The notes: generated by a model from the sequence alone, not told the origin. Numbered from the stretch's first letter, positions 10,637-22,555 are shown. The stretch is 64,000 nt of DNA from Mesodorylaimus sp. YZB2_4 (GCA_030248295.1 JASANH010001208.1:159563-223562), one strand, 5' to 3'. Made by a program: numbers and translations.

Positions 10637-11981
10637 CTACTGCCCGCCCAGTTGGAAAGTTTCTTTCGCTTTATCAGCCACCATTTCAGCAATGGCCAAA
10701 CTGGATGTCGCGGCAGGACTGGGTGCATTGCGCACATGCAACAACCGTCGTCCAAGTTCTCCCACACCAGAATCAAATACAAAATCATCAACCAAATTTC
10801 CGCTCGCGTCCAATGCTTGCGCGCGAACACCAGCTGGTCCTCTGCAATAGGCGCAACAAACCTGCTTAAATGTTTACACGGAAGTCTCCCCAGGGACATA
10901 AAATTTCATCTGGGCTCCAGACGGGGAACATTATTCGAGGCGGATGTCAGCACATTTTTTAACCAGTTTGCGAAATCCTGAACAAGTATTTCCTGACGCT
11001 CTGCAGACACCCTTCAGACCAAAATCAACTTATTTGCGAGTATGATCGATTTCAGCTTCCCAAAGGAAAACCACAGCAAGCCTGAGCTTCAAGTTTCAAG
11101 TTAGATCCCAGGGGGTATATTCGGGGGGAAGACTTCAGAATAAACGCAGGGTTTACATACGGCCCTTTCGATAAAATAGCTTACCTCACGACATCTTCCA
11201 CTTTCAATTCGGGTACGAATCGCTGCAGCAGTTTGACTTGGGCCCGAATATTCAAGCTTCTGTACATTTCGCCCACACCGTACACCGTGTACTTTAGCAT
11301 CAGTTTTTGCATACCTCTGAAAAACAAACCTTAACTGCAGTATGTTACTAATCGTAAGGCATACTGTACATTATGTTGCATAGGACGCACTGTACTGGAC
11401 AGTATGTGCAGTCTGTGATCTCATGCTAGTCTGGGTACTGTCGTAATGATACCCCATTCGATGTTGTCTGGTGCGCAGTGGATGCTGGTCTCAACCGCCA
11501 ACTGCAGTTTCGCTCGGAACTGACAAAAATAGGATTCAGATACGTGAGTACTGTGTGCACTAGTGGAGGAGGGAATCGGAGGTAGGCGGCAAGGGTTACA
11601 TTACTTGGGTCGCAATTGATACTTGCACTGTACAGGCGTCACCACTCGGAGCGATGACCAGCAGTCGTCTGGGATGACTTATCTTTATAACCAGTCTCGC
11701 CTTGTTTTTTGAAGGTGCGACCCAGACGGTGCGATTTGATGCCCAGAGTAAGTGCGAAGCACCGCCAGACTTCCTTTATGAGCAACGTACTTCGTGCTTC
11801 GCAAGCTAGTCTGGTGCTACTTTGCAAGGAGTTGGACACAGTATATGTTGTCGCAAAAGACGTCACTTCCGACTTTCACCGAAATTCATGTGGCCTTGCC
11901 AAAGTGTCTGAGCATCACCAGCCAGGTGTGCGCACACCAAGCAATATACTCACGCGGAGCGCGAAGCGAGGAATATAAAAG

Positions 11982-12057
<76 letters not shown>

Positions 12058-15000
12058 AAAAAAAAAAAATCAGTGACCCATTTTTGTTCGCCGACAAGTG
12101 GTTTCAATTTTTTAAATATACATAATTTTTAGCGTCAAGAGATACTGGAAAGTGGCGCCTTCGGAGACAATAAGAATGTTCAGTGTCCAATCCTTGCGCG
12201 CGCGCCCTGGTTCTATTCAGTGTGTTTTGAAGTCGTAAAGTCTTCTCCCAGTCGCGTTGTTTCACTGGTCGTAGCCCCAGACCACCAATCAATCAGGGAG
12301 CGTAAAGCACCTGTTTCACCACGACTCCAGGCTCCGATCTGGAGACTCCAACTCCGGACTGGAGAGCTAAAAGTGTTTCACCATTCTGCAGTCAGACAGA
12401 ATTTTGGACTCCGGCGCCCGGAGTCCTTCAGGTGGCAATGGAGCTTCGTTGCGTTTCACCAAAAGTTACAGTAAGACACTTCATGGTGTGCGGGCTCCAG
12501 AAAATGGCTCCAATTCGGAGCAAAAACCTTGGAGTCTCGCGTGACTCTAAAACACATTTTAAACCCCTTTTCTGCATAAGCCTAAGCGATGGAAATGAAG
12601 TTCATTGATTATTAATTTATTATCTGACGATTGGGCGAACTACGAGCTTTGGATTTTACGATAACTTGAATTTACAAGAGGATGACAGAGCCTGATAGCA
12701 TGCTGCAACTACGACCAGTGTCTGCGTATCTACCTACAGTGTGCGTCAAGGATCGGTTTCGACGTGAACTGGGGGCGATTTTGAAAAGAATTTTGAGAAA
12801 CGGGATGAGGTTTTACGAGAAAGAACCAGATTATATTTTTCTGATTGTGAAGGTGATATAGTGTGATGGTAATCAGTTTTACCCTGCTGTCTTAAAAATC
12901 AAACTGCCAATGCCACAATCTATGTAGACACGTTTCTCATGTGTTCATTCTTATTTTGTTTGGGGCACCCTAGCCTTTGTTCTACAAGTCTTATCGTTAG
13001 TTTCCATTTAGCAGGGCACGCAATATCATAAAACTACAGCATGTTCAACCACGAAATATGAATCATAGTCGTTCTCTTATATCTTCCTTGTCATCAACCA
13101 TCCCGCCGCGCTGCAACTGCTGTCGTGGCCTACGTCCACATTTAGCAGGGTCATGCGATAGTATTGTAATGTTATCACGCTATTTTAAACTCATTTTTAA
13201 AAATTAAAAAATTTGTAATAATTATATTATGTGTGAATTGCTAAAGTATTGTCATTTCCTTCAAATCGAAATTAGTGAGCAAGATCAAAAACAAAATTAC
13301 CAAAGACATCAATGGCATCTTTCAGTTTGCCTCTCTCCAGCATACAAAGGGGAGTAGAGTGCGACTAAACCTGCACATCTTGCTCCTTGGTGTCAATTTT
13401 CCGCTCCAGCAATCAGACTCCTTTTCGGAGCACGTGGTGAAACGCTCTTTTTCCGCTCCTTCGCGGATCTTGGACTCCAGACTCCACAGGTTTCGCGGCC
13501 GGAGTCAGGGAGTCGTGGTAAACAGGCTGTAGTGTCATCTAAGGGGGTCAAGCAATGTCCCTTTACACTATGTACTGCACTTTCAACTATTCATCATTCA
13601 CTTTACACTTTCTTGCGCAGCCCTGAGGGAGGGAAGAACCGCATTTTTCAGCACTCGATCATAAAAGAATGCAGCCGAATACCCTCCATACCTGAACGAA
13701 ATCGACTCCAACAAATCCCGTATGCTGATATCAGTGTAAGTGTATCCCTCTCGCTTGAAAGCCAGCACAGCATTCGGACCCAGCCAAACATCGCCATTCA
13801 TCCGAGGCGTGAAATGAACACCCAAAAATGGGAATCGGGGATCCGGCACAGGATAAATGTTAGCTCTGGCCAAATATCGTTTCTCCGGTTTCAATAATAG
13901 ATATTCGCCTCTGAACGGCACGATCTTGGGTAACTTCGAGCAACCCGACAATGTCGCCACTCGATCGGAGTACAGACCAGTACAGGCTATAGAATATTTG
14001 CAATGCACAGGTGCCTAAAAAACCGTTTTTTGGAAAATCAGTGGCAGAAACATCCAGCCAACGAACATGACTCTTATCCTTGCTAATCAAAGCCAGCGGA
14101 TACGCCTTGTCTGAGTTGATTTTAAACTCTGTCACTTCGAAATTCTTGAAAATCTTTCCACCACGTTTCACGAAATCATCGCCAAAAGACTGAGTGGCAA
14201 GACCCCAGTCTACGATGCCAGTATGAGGTGAAAAGATTGCCTTGGCGCCCTAGGTATTTAAAATGATCATAGATTTGGTCATTCAAAGATGGTGCTAACT
14301 TACTCGGCAGTGGGGTTCGATTTCTTTTATTTTCGACCCATCGATTACTTGGAGGTCAGGCACGCCGTTGGCTATACCTCTTTGATAGAGAGTATCCAGT
14401 CGACCAACTTCTTCCTGGTCGACGGCCACGATAAGCTAAAAGGGGCCATGCGTCAGGGCTCAGAGCGATGGGGACTAAAACTTGACGCCACGATACTCCT
14501 GTGCCGGATAAGAGGTGGCTCCATCCAGAAGGCATGAGCTACCTCGCTACACATATGAGGCGACAGGATTTCAGATGCTTCTGTCCGGAAAAAATTCAGA
14601 CTGGCAAGGTAGTTCTACCGTAGGTTAGGCGCCAGGATGGTGCTGTTTAACAGGATTGCGTACGAGTCCAGTGGCTGATAGCCTGATCATACACGCCCGC
14701 TGTAAGACCCTAACTCGCAAGTCGGATGGTAAACAGGTTTACTGGATCTTATGTTTCCCCTTACACCACCTCGGACATGATCCTGGCCAAATTTTACTGG
14801 GCATTCTGTTCAATCTCAATGCTCGAATCCAGTGTTTGGCTTCACCTGCTAAACACACTAACGTTATTGTAAATATCCTCTTAGTATGTTTTTGCCAGAA
14901 AGTTCATCATATCCACCAGTTGAGGTCAGTTCCACCAGGTTGAGGTTGAGGTTGAGGTCCACCAGTTTGCACCCATACAAAGCGAGCGGATTCAGGTTCC

Positions 15001-16031
15001 TACGCAGGGGCGTGAGAGAAAGGTGGCCGCCATGCTGCGCGTCGTAACCAGCTGTTGGATAATTGTTAGCTCGTCTGATGGCTGGGTGCATGGCGGATTG
15101 CACATGGATAGCCGCCAGGAGCATGGCAGGGCTGTTTGGTCAGCGTGGGATAAGGAAATGATAGAAACAAGAAGCCTCGGTCACAAGTAGAGCAGTTAGG
15201 ACAACGCCTCTTGGGGAGGTGCTTCTAGTGGAGGACGCACAGGAGTACGCTGCTGCGTGTGCTGGTCCCCGCACACCCTTCCTTACAAGATTTGACTGCT
15301 GGCCGGCTGGCCAAACGAGCTTCGGCCCACAAAAATTAAAACGCAGGGTAGGCAGCGCAGGTCAAAGAACCCCTACGTACACATTGTGCAGGTCAGGCTA
15401 GGCGACTGGGTGCAAGGGCACTTCAAAAAAAAAACCGTAGCTTTAAGCGAGGAGAATGGGTCTATGAGTCGATGCATGGGGTCGGAGCACCAGAACTAAA
15501 GGACTCCCGATGTTTTGGGGGCAGTCCAAATCATACGTACAGTAGAGATGCCTGCCAGTCCAATCCAGTTTGTGATAAGAGAAGTTTCCAAAGCTTTACA
15601 CGATGCCGACCACAAGCCCCTACCTTGCCACATTTCTTGTAGGGAATATTATGTTCATCGAAATATTTGTACGATAATTTCAGCCCCCGGACGCAAAGTT
15701 TCGCCTTCAGGGAGCCCGGAGCGTAGTAAATGCCCGCATGGATGACACCGCTATTATTGCCACTTTGATGGGCAGCTTAAAAAAGAAGTTATCAGAAATG
15801 CAAGAAGAATCTGTCATGATTTTTAGTCTTCATAAAGGATCAAACTGGAAGAGCTTGCAATGTCGAGGAGTCGTAAACATTTATTTGACCAATCACATAC
15901 CGAGTTTGTCCTCTTTTTCAACCAAAGCCAACTTCAAGCTAGGATATCGAATGAGCAATTCTCGTGCAGTTGCACAACCAACGATACCACCACCTATGAT
16001 CACAATATCGAATTCGTCATTTTTGCTCGCT
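10637..16031 (-). CDS. L2HGDH: L-2-hydroxyglutarate dehydrogenase, mitochondrial (first exon not identified)
   Basis: FAD-dependent mitochondrial enzyme oxidising L-2-hydroxyglutarate to 2-oxoglutarate. Coding exons in order on the minus strand are 16031-15901, 15775-15624, 14435-14304, 14249-14067, 14014-13692, 11316-11185 and 10841-10637, with consistent phases and GT-AG borders. The 14067/14014 junction is the least certain, because its 52-nt intron has a weak GTTCGT donor. Together they give about 418 residues. Seen in order: the FAD Rossmann motif ([11 protein letters not shown]), the [12 protein letters not shown] active-site region, [28 protein letters not shown] with [38 protein letters not shown], and the C-terminal [11 protein letters not shown] and [15 protein letters not shown]. 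All match the family closely. The N-terminal exon with start codon and mitochondrial presequence was not found. The 2375-nt sixth intron holds an A-tract and a TIR element; the 1188-nt second intron is otherwise unremarkable. Confidence 0.93.
11982..12069 (+). repeat. 88-bp poly-A tract in an L2HGDH intron
   Basis: Almost pure A with a single T at 12056, preceded by GAATATAAAAG. It may be the tail of a retroposed sequence or a simple repeat; no recognisable SINE body was identified upstream. Its length may be imprecise in the assembly. Confidence 0.8.
12310..13526. mobile_element. Non-autonomous TIR element in an L2HGDH intron
   Basis: The ends are inverted: CCTGTTTCACCACGACTCC at 12310-12328 against GGAGTCGTGGTAAACAGG at 13509-13526 (one base missing). 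Subterminal GTTTCACC/GGTGAAAC motifs and GACTCC/GGAGTC clusters recur inside both ends. No transposase frame is visible in the 1.2 kb, and no clear target duplication was identified. Confidence 0.55.
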
Positions 16032-17828
16032 CTGAAACAACAAAGACTAGGTTTCCATTTTGCATTTTTGCAAAAAACGTATTTACTGTCTTGAATTCCT
16101 AAATTTGACCTTGTGCAGAAAAATCAAAACAATTCATACATTCAAAATGACAAAAGAGTGAAATAACGAAATCGATTCTTATCTAGCTCTGTCTCACCAA
16201 CAACGCATAGAAACGACACAGGAACTGGGAGCTTACTGTGCAGATAAGAGCCGTTGTGATGGCCGAATGAGCGCAGTTCTTGCACTCATCGTTCTCAAGC
16301 AATTGGAAAACATATTTTAGTGCCCTTTTCCGAAAATGAGGTACAATAATTGATGAAGACCCTATTAAGCAATTGACTGCGCAGCGGCAAAACAAAAACA
16401 TGAAAACGTGTAGAATGGTCAATTCGACGGCTAGCGCTTGCAGCAGACAATGTTTTGCTAAGAGTTATTTAAACACAGCACCGACGGTGACACGGTGCGT
16501 TGAAGCATAGTTAGAAAGGAGAAGGATGTACGTTCTGTCTTACAGTCTAACCTTAGTCCTTTCATTGCACTTTAAATAGTTGCAAAACTTTCATTCCTTG
16601 ACAGGAGTCGCTTCTACTAATCAGGCTAAGTCAGTGCTTAGGATAAGCATGTGCTTGGTCAGCTAATTAATAGTACAGACTCACAATCAGCAGGGGCCAG
16701 TTTCACAGCGCGATCCTAATTTCAGGACGGGTACGAATTCAGGTCACTAGCTGTGCACTAAAATGTACCCACCTGATGGCTTGACGTCTCCCAACCAGGA
16801 GAGAATCGATTACTCTCCACCACTCGCCATGGTCTAACAGGCGCGAGGGTTACATGCCTGATTATGTAACGAAGTCTGTGCTGTAGTACTCACGATCAGC
16901 CGCTCTGAACGGAGCAGTCGGTGGTCTCATCTTCTCTCTGACTGCATGTTTCCGCAATGTATTATCTATTTTCTTTGGGAATATACACGCCGTCGCCCAT
17001 CGTGCGAACCAGAGCTGGCAGCACACTTGGATCGCTGGCCCCTGATCCGAACCACTTATCGCACAGCGGAAACAATTGTCTGCTCCTGAGCACGGTTAGA
17101 TTGTTTACTAAACAAGATATGCGCATACGCGTGCACTACGCAGATTTTGAAAATGGCGGGCTTTGTTATAAGTGGTTAGGTCGGCATTGCGTGGCGATCC
17201 AAGTGTTGCTGCCAGCCTTGAATCGCCCATGGTCCCGCGCGTACATTCCCATTTCCGCGAGTGTCCCGATTTAGCGAGTGCTTTTTTACTTGCCACCCAA
17301 ACACGGCCGCCGCGCCTCGAGCGCTCCTACTGTAACCGCTAGTTTAGTTCATCCGTAAATTTTCAACGTGTGCAGAAATTTTCTTTGCTCTGTTGCTACA
17401 ATATGCAATCAATAAGCAATAAGATCAAGCGTTAAATTAGACGATATCATAAATGGTAAAGTAAGAAAAGACTGAGGAAACTGGCAATATTACATGGACC
17501 ATACGTGTAAGCGTACAAAGCTTGTCACCAGGGTGTCAGTAACACACCGTTCCATGCTATATTTTGATCAGCCTGATTCTCCTGAACTTTGATACCCCCT
17601 AACAAGAAAGATATGTGCAATAAATACGCTTTCACTTGTGGGCTAAAAATTCTTCCAATGACGAATGGGCCGTGATGAATAAACCTTGCTTTTGCATCCA
17701 TAATTCGTTCATCCACTCCAGAGTATATTGGATCCCTTGGCCGAGGCTGTGCACCACCGAGTAGCTGATTGATCCTCAGCTAAAGACCTAAACAACTCTA
17801 TCAGAGTCGAATAGAACTAGTTACCCAT
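16032..17828. other. Intergenic between L2HGDH and the MULE relic
   Basis: The missing L2HGDH first exon should lie in or beyond this stretch. A minus-strand open frame at 16183-16422 with a hydrophobic N-terminus is one weak candidate. An open frame at 17525-17716 (-) may be a 3' exon of the MULE gene but shows no recognisable motif. Confidence 0.3.
16973..17253. repeat. TIR-like repeat, GGGAATATACACGC family (longer copy)
   Basis: Opens with CTTTGGGAATATACACGC and closes with GCGCGTACATTCCCATTT, the imperfect inverse. It shares the terminal motif with 3450-3506. It is 281 bp with no coding content, consistent with a MITE. Confidence 0.4.
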
Positions 17829-19295
17829 TTAACTTACATCAGTTCGGTGAACGGCACCCTGTAGCCAGTGAAGAAAGGTGTTAAGCATCGGTTGAGCACC
17901 ATGTTTAAAATCATAATTCAAACGGTTGTGCCATCCTTCCGCATGATTTGTTGTCCGAGGGCCAGGTTTCCCCTGCAAACGCGCGCATACTCGCCAGACG
18001 TTGTCGAAGTGATTCCAAATGCGGTAGTCTCTCATCCATGTACGATATAAAATATGTTCATTTAATTTAGATTGGTAATTACACAGGGTATTGCTAGAGT
18101 GACAAGGCTACTTGGTCTACTTACTTGAAAATAGTTCTTAAACGCATGAAATTTCGCCCCAAGGTGCTGATCAGCTCTGGGAGGAAATTGCAAAACCTCG
18201 TGTCATAGCTGCTGAACTTGATGAGGCGGAATATGGGAAAGGCCTTGCAGCATTCGAACCCATCGATAAAATCGGCTTTCAACTCCGGGACCATCAGGAT
18301 TTTGCACGCCGGCGAGATACGTGTTTCGCAGTTCCAACCGATTTATCTCGCGCAAAAGGCATTGAGCAAAGTGGAAGACGCATCCACGCGTGATCACCTG
18401 TTCTAAAGCAGTCAATACTACATAGTAGCTACAAGTTAGGCCAAGTGCAACAGCCACCTTCAAACTTACCAGGCTCGAACACTGCCCGAGCTGCTTGATG
18501 AGCAGCCATCTCGAAATCTAGAAGAACAGTGTGCAGGCGACCAACGCTTTGGAATCGGTCAGTTAGCGCATTACGTAACGACAAAAAGAGTTGTCTGTAT
18601 GACTGTTCAGTCTTGTCTGGCATGAGGGCGTGGCATAATGGGATTCCTACAGGCAACCAAAGTGTTGGTGTTGCTGTTTGAACAGTACACACACGGTACA
18701 TTACCTTCTCCATTAACGAATCCATGTATGGTATACAGTTGCTTGAAATGCCTTGGACATTTTTCAAATGTGCCGTCCGCCACCCAGAATTCTGACTGAT
18801 GCAAGGCCTCGAGTTGTTTCAACGAACAAAAGATCAAAAAATTGTCTCCGCCATTGTACAAAAGCAGTCGATCAGCTGGTGCAATCGGACCGTGATCATG
18901 CGGATCAAAGCGCTGACGCGCCTCAAGCGTCATTTGGTATTCGACAGGCAGCTCGTTAACATTGTGTACCGGAATAAACTGTTTACCTTTGTGCCTAAGA
19001 AGAAAAACTCTGCATGAATTCACATACATACAGGGTCTTAAATAGGGCCTACAATTCGAATGAGTGCCATGAACATATATGTACGGGTATACCTGTATAA
19101 TGCCGAGCGATTCGATTGATAGGTACCAATACGGTTGAGGACTTCCAGTTGGGCTTCTGCATTTCCAGGAAATCGAAATGACGCGTCGATGATGCCATCT
19201 TCATGAGCAGTGATCGGACGGACTCCACGGAAACATGCAGTACGAATGGCACGCTTGACTTTCATAGCCTCGATTTCAACAATCGTAAATGGCAC
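17829..19295 (-). pseudogene. MULE-type transposase gene, spliced, with one premature TGA
   Basis: Minus-strand exons run from about 19295 downward. An N-terminal part (RAIRTACFRGVRP) joins across an intron (about 19090 to 19002) to the HKGKQFIPVHN frame. The DDE-type core follows (FWVADGTFEKCPRHFKQLY), then a 58-nt intron (18704-18647) before GIPLCHALMPDKTEQSY, then LDFEMAAHQAARAVF. A 67-nt intron (18469-18403) precedes the GCVFHFAQC segment. A later exon carries RTTNHAEGWHNRLN (about 17838-18030). These are hallmark MULE transposase blocks in the right order. A TGA at 18203-18205 interrupts the frame after VQQL; coding-like sequence continues in the same frame to about 18125. The following junction lacks a clear acceptor. 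It could be a decayed transposon or a decayed domesticated gene; no TIRs were identified around it. Confidence 0.8.
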
Positions 19296-19319
19296 GCATT
19301 CATTGTTTCATTTCAACTT

Positions 19320-19500
19320 TGATCGTTCATAACTCGACAAGAAATCAACAATATTGCACAAAATTTTGGAGATATTTGCCATGGCCAATGCAAAAGTTTC
19401 TTGGAATGGCTTAGCCGTTCTCGAGATCCAAAATGGACGTTTCGGTGTTCCAGAGATGACGACGACGACGTACTTGAGTCACGTCTGCAGCAATAACCAC
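19320..19500 (-). repeat. Dispersed repeat, family B
   Basis: The reverse complement matches 29670-29840 (+) over about 170 bp with moderate divergence. Shared landmarks are CGTCGTCATCT, TGGAACA, CGAAACGT, TTTGGAT, TCGAGAA, a TTTTGCA block, ATTTTGTGCA and TATGAACGATCAAA. The copies have opposite orientation. No coding content. Confidence 0.6.
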
Positions 19501-19527
19501 TAAAGCTACGGACGAAAGAGTTGGTTT

Positions 19528-21122
19528 GGGGCCATCCAAATGGTCGACCGCAGCCGCAGCCGCAGCAGGGGGGGGGGGGGGAGGGAACTGGTCAGGTGCT
19601 TCCAGGGGGGGGGGGGGGAGGGGTAGCGGCCAATTGTCGACCACAGCAAATTTTTGAGCTTTTGATGACAAAAAACACACCTATCTTCACCGATAGTGCG
19701 CGTTCAAATCTTCAAGCCTTTTTGTCTTCTCCTCTCCTTGGTCGTCCATTCTCGATAATGCAATTTCGAGTTCAAAAGGTGTAATGTACTGTACACGGAC
19801 TCTCGGTTCAAGCGACCTTTTTACCAGCCCGCTACATTATTAGTGAATAAACCTCCTACCAAAGCTCACGTACTTAACTGGCCTATGATTCAGCCTTCCA
19901 ACTACTGACAGGACACTTAAAACAATGTACGGTGCAAAAGCATAGCTAACAGTGTAATCATATGCGTATAGTTAAAACCTAAATATATGACATCAGTACT
20001 CTCATTCCCAGCTGGAAGGGCATCTGATCCGAAAGGGTTAGGGGCCGATGGCTCAGCTGGTGAAGGCGTTGGTTGGGGACGGCAACCCTGACTGGGAGGT
20101 CGAAGTTCTGTTCCGACGGAGCAGTTCAGTAGCTTGTCGCTGATTTTGGACACCTGGCTATGGGCAACTCCGGTGCTACTGTCAAGTGGTGGACGCCCTC
20201 AAGGAGTAGAGAATTGAAAACTGTCCTCGAACACCAGTCGGGAAGGTCTCTGAGCTAACGATAAGCCCAAGCCCCTTCTCACCCAGCACGCCCTCGCGTG
20301 GAGGTGCTCCCAGTGAAGACACAAGGAGCCTGGCGTGAGAGCTGGTCACCTCTGGAGATAGGTCGGGATCACCTTTTTCCGGGATCGGGATCAGAGCTAG
20401 CCCAATCGTGATCGGGATTGTTTGTTTAAGGTCGTACATTGTCTGCACACGCTAAGGAGATGAGTCTATTTTCCTCACTAAACCATTTAGTCATCCAGGT
20501 TTGTTAAAGCTTTTTATCAGGTCGAGTTTCAGTCATTATAAATAAGCTGATATTGATGAGTTCATTCGCAGTTTCGATACACGTCTCGCAAGATCAACCT
20601 GGGCTAAGTAAAATCAGTGTTGCTATCATTATCGATTTGAGCCGATGTTGCCGTTGTCTCTTCATCGCTACTGCTTCATCGCAGATATGATGGATCAGAG
20701 TGTACCATGCTTATGCATACCATTTCCGATGCCTATCCCTGTCACCTGACAGCCTCGCTTATCATATTATGACTGTTGGGCAGCTAATATGATTGGAAGT
20801 CCCGTGGAGAACTGGGCTGGTGCGGCTCAACCCGCAGAACTTTTTAAAAAATATGGGAAAAAGTGAGGGAAAAGCTTGAGGAGGCTTTTACAAAATAAAA
20901 ATCTGTTCCCTGTCTAAAAAAAAAGATTTGTCTTCGAAGGAGAGGGCACCTTGTCGAGCTCGAGAAAGCATATGATGAAACATTTCACAAAAAAGCTTTT
21001 GAAAGGGGGTATGGCTGAAGTGGTCGACCATTTTTGAGGTGGGTTCACGAGAAGTGGTCGGCATGCGGTCAGGGGGGTCAAAAAATCGAGATTTTGTGCG
21101 GTCGACCTTTACGGATGGCCCC
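19528..21122. mobile_element. TIR transposon (GGGGCCATCC family), long copy with nested SINE
   Basis: Terminal GGGGCCATCC at 19528 is the exact inverse of GGATGGCCCC ending at 21122. Inside both ends lie GGTCGACCGCA and TGCGGTCGACC. The left 250 bp matches 33791-33950 and the right 200 bp matches 34010-34247, so both belong to one family. Here the middle is longer and contains the SINE at 20037-20400. Two G-runs (about 19567-19580 and 19605-19617) are low complexity. No transposase was recognised; superfamily not assigned. Confidence 0.65.
20037..20400 (+). mobile_element. tRNA-derived SINE, family C
   Basis: Begins GGCCGATGGCTCAGCTGG, a tRNA-like 5' arm with A box. The body matches the reverse complement of 38095-38455. 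Shared blocks are the GCAACCCTGAC segment, AACTGTCCTCGAACACCAG, CCCTTCTC-CCCAG, GACACAAGGAGCC-like, and GTGAGAGCTGGTCACCTC near the 3' end. It is nested inside the TIR transposon. A fragment (GCGTGGAGGTGCTCCC) also appears at about 25744. Confidence 0.65.
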
Positions 21123-22032
21123 TTTTCCTGAAAGCTCCGCATAAGTGCTGTTTCTACATAGGTAACAAAAGGCAATCGTATTAAAAAACCGGAAACTTCC
21201 AAACTTACTCCAAAATACGTCCAAGTACGGGAGGCCCGGGGCCGGGGGCCGAGGCAAAGACTGGGAGTCAGGCAATGGAGGCCGATGGTCGTTAGTTCTA
21301 ATGCAGAAGGTTGTATGTACGCCTAAGCTATGAGCATGCTGGCTCCACAGAAGCTGGACTTCCTGATCTAGCATCACTGAGTAGGTGCTACGTAGACATA
21401 CAGCTCATGCTGTCACGACAGATGCAACCTTACTGCAGCATGTCCTCACTGTTTCCAAGTAAGTTCGAGGTAACAAAAGGGAGTCGTATTCCGAAACTAA
21501 AAAATATGAACTGACTCCAAAATATGAATAAGCATATTCATGAGGGCGCTAGCCTTTAGTGAAAAACAGAAAGAATAAAATCCCACAGGGAGTCGACCCT
21601 ATGACTCCATGGTGCATCGAGTACATCACAGAGGCATGCGCTGCGGGTGAGCGTGCGAGTACGATTGTGAGCCTCGCCCAGAACGCAACGTAAACGTAGA
21701 TATATCACGTCTGGATAAGTATAACCCACTCAAGCGTGTGCCGCCGAGAGAGCCTAGCCAACCTCGTTTGCCTTGCATTTGGTGAGTAGGGTGAACGGGC
21801 TGACCTTTTCGCTGTCTGATAACAGATTATTTTAGAACACAGTAGACCACTTTTACAACGGCAGTGTTAGAGCTGATGGTTCACTTAATTGCTGAATATT
21901 TCTTTTACGAGAAACTTTACTTCTTTTGCTAAATACAAAACCAAGTTCATAAAAAAACACACTTATCTTGCACTTATTTTACACATATACTCGTAAACGC
22001 CTAGAAGAGCTAGAAAATCCTAGCTTAGTAGA
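21123..22032. other. Intergenic, no gene seen
   Basis: Contains a GC-rich palindrome (GGCCCGGGGCCGGGGGCC, about 21231-21250) and, near 21590, a degenerate B-box-like GGGTCGACTCC on the minus strand. Nothing else supportable. Confidence 0.3.
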
Positions 22033-22555
22033 CGGAAGCAATCGATGATTGGGCCAGAATTAACGTTTGTGGGTGAGGAGTGCACAGTGACTGCAATAAG
22101 GTACCTAATGACCGGACGTAAGGCACAGGATTTATACAGTGAAACTAAACAATGTCCTAGGTAAGCAGTCGAGAGCCAAGAATAAACAAGAGAGACGAGT
22201 GAAAAATCGACATCATCAGGCTGTCCAGAGGGCTGTTGAACACCGAGTAAGGAGCAGCAGTCGATGATTGGAGCAGAAATAACGTTTGGTGGGCCAGAAA
22301 GGCTCGGTGACTGCGATGGTAACGACCGACGTAAGATACAGGATTGATAGAGAGAAACTAAAAAAATGGATCCTACGTAATCAGCCGAGAGCCGGGAACA
22401 CTCAAGAGAAACTAGTAAAACCCTGTATCGAGCTCAACAGGCTGTCCAGAGGGCTGCTGAACACCGAGTGAGGGACCAATGATTAGGCCAGAAATAACGT
22501 TGCGTGGGCCAGAAGCGCCCAGTGATTGTAATAAGGTAATGACCGGATGTAAGGG
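22033..22555 (+). repeat. Tandem repeat, unit about 220 bp, 2.4 copies
   Basis: The landmark GATGATTGG-(G/A)-CAGAA-TAACGTTT recurs at about 22043, 22263 and 22479. Each copy continues through GACCG-ACGTAAG and GGCTGTCCAGAGGGCTG before the next start, except the third, which is truncated. Divergence between copies is around 20 percent by eye. Confidence 0.75.

Noticed and set aside
11794..12132. Open frames encoding poly-Lys or poly-Phe
   Set aside because: They are translations of the A-tract at 11982-12069.
19411..19784. Proline- or glycine-rich proteins encoded near 19.5 kb
   Set aside because: Translations of two G-runs within a TIR transposon.
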